A DNA stretch of 57,672 nt from NCBI GenBank assembly GCA_018648865.1, contig JABGQH010000008.1, positions 1 to 57,672 on the forward strand, read 5' to 3'. The position numbers and the translations under genes are program-made. Every line of letters begins with the position of its first letter. The first letter of the stretch is position 1. The notes under the pieces were generated by a model. The model worked only from the letters and a program-made list of their open reading frames with translations, did no database searches and was not told the DNA's origin. Shown here piece after piece: positions 57,196 to 57,672 of the stretch. The stretch comes from Candidatus Peregrinibacteria bacterium (GTDB lineage: Bacteria > Patescibacteriota > Gracilibacteria > Peribacterales > Peribacteraceae).

Positions 57196-57597
57196 TTAGT
57201 TCATATCATCTGCACAAAAAAAGCTTAAAGCAATTGGATTCCAAATAATTCTACTTATTTCTTCCTTAGTTACTTTTCCACTTTTAAAAGCATCAATAAA
57301 GCCATACTCCTTAATGGCAGATAGAGCTTCTTCTAGCTCTAAACATATATCTACATCATGCATCAAATCCATATCAGGAAGTAATACTCTTTGCGATGCT
57401 TCAAGAAATTTAATTCTGGCTTTCAAAATTTCGATATCTACAAAAACTCTGTTTGTATTGTTTAACGCATCATCAAGCTCAGACTCTGTGATATCAATTT
57501 CATCTGGAGGCAGATCAATATCTAAAGAATTCATAACATTATCAAGAAAGTTATTAACTCTTTCATTATTTCTTCGGTCAGGACCATTTATAGACAT
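57196..57597 (-). CDS. Hypothetical acidic protein
   Basis: A 133-residue acidic, mostly helical protein of unknown family (VNNFLDNVMNSLDIDLPPDEIDITESELDDALNN; GKVTKEEISRIIWNPIAL). The start is set at 57597: the longer ATG at 57624 overlaps the -10 box of a strong promoter and so would not be transcribed. Confidence 0.55.
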   Translation of the reverse strand: MSINGPDRRNNERVNNFLDNVMNSLDIDLPPDEIDITESELDDALNNTNRVFVDIEILKARIKFLEASQRVLLPDMDLMHDVDICLELEEALSAIKEYGFIDAFKSGKVTKEEISRIIWNPIALSFFCADDMN

Positions 57598-57622
57598 AAT
57601 AATAAATAGAAATGATAAATTC

Positions 57623-57650
57623 ATTTTAGTACATATACTTATTGTGTCAA
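57623..57650 (-). promoter_or_regulatory. Promoter of the last gene
   Basis: On the minus strand TTGACA (57650-57645), 16 bases, TAAAAT (57628-57623). The predicted start is near 57616, leader about 18 bases. Same spacing and boxes as the promoter at 11-38. Confidence 0.65.
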
Positions 57651-57672
57651 GTATTAGATTTACATATTTTAT

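Noticed and set aside
57598-57624. ATG 57624 as the start of the last gene
   Set aside because: The ATG overlaps the TAAAAT -10 box, so it would not be transcribed.

Overview
This AT-rich window reads as a compact chromosome segment of a Candidate Phyla Radiation (Patescibacteria) bacterium. The assignment is inferred from gene content and style: very short intergenic gaps, many convergent gene pairs separated by only 1-20 bases, a T4SS-pilin-like two-helix protein, VanW, DUF11 and Cys-rich surface proteins, a stand-alone sigma-region-4 protein, and many short lineage-specific genes. TGA acts as a normal stop (for example at the ends of the first GAPDH gene and the DUF559 gene), so this is not the code-25 Gracilibacteria/Absconditabacteria lineage. 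There is no rRNA gene, CRISPR array, intact transposase or prophage.

Layout. 1-8150: sigma-region-4/HARE-HTH regulator, lipoprotein, recA, dnaB-mraY, a GAPDH-FBPase pair. 8158-14489: small hypothetical and membrane genes, two GT4-like glycosyltransferases, nadK, purA, prmC, a DciA-like gene. 14602-17688: rpsP with a long acidic tail, khpA, pilin-like gene, a DUF11 surface protein with an LPPTG end. 17826-18210: tRNA-Val embedded in palindromic repeats. 18211-23184: GIY-YIG nuclease, RibD/DHFR-like, B3/4 protein, secG, family-5 solute-binding protein, rplI. 23207-29228: tRNA-Ile(UAU), ArsR regulator, unknown genes, CCA-adding enzyme, AP endonuclease-like, DUF559 nuclease flanked by inverted repeats, second GAPDH. 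29235-35363: dnaK with a CIRCE operator, obgE, a block of unknown genes. 35470-38698: tRNA-Phe with a duplicated 3' end, an unknown protein, two odd tRNA genes, VanW. 38793-47870: DsbA-like, repeat lipoprotein, recG, tRNA-Pro, priA. 47877-51186: pyrH-frr-purQ-trmH and tRNA-Arg. 51219-57597: HNH protein, a large LamG/Cys-rich surface protein with two small coupled genes, pyruvate kinase, an unknown gene.

Two patterns run through the whole window. First, translation starts: I saw no Shine-Dalgarno-like sequence before any start I inspected, and for about 19 genes a TANNNT-type -10 box lies only 6-8 bases from the start codon, several with a matching -35 box 17 bases further up. The transcript would then begin at, or within about two bases of, the start codon (leaderless). 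This also fixes several starts, including two GTG starts. Second, tRNA genes sit in palindromic GC-rich repeats. tRNA-Val, tRNA-Pro and tRNA-Arg are each preceded by a truncated copy of their own 5' end fused to one repeat family. tRNA-Val and tRNA-Ile share an ACCAT...AT(G/A)GT-type palindrome that starts in their CCA tail, and tRNA-Phe has its 3' end and terminator duplicated.

Metabolically the segment shows lower glycolysis and gluconeogenesis (two GAPDHs with opposite predicted cofactor preference, FBPase, pyruvate kinase), fragments of purine and pyrimidine synthesis (purA, purQ, pyrH), NADP supply (nadK), peptidoglycan lipid I synthesis (mraY) and replication restart and repair (recA, dnaB, priA, recG, Nfo-like).
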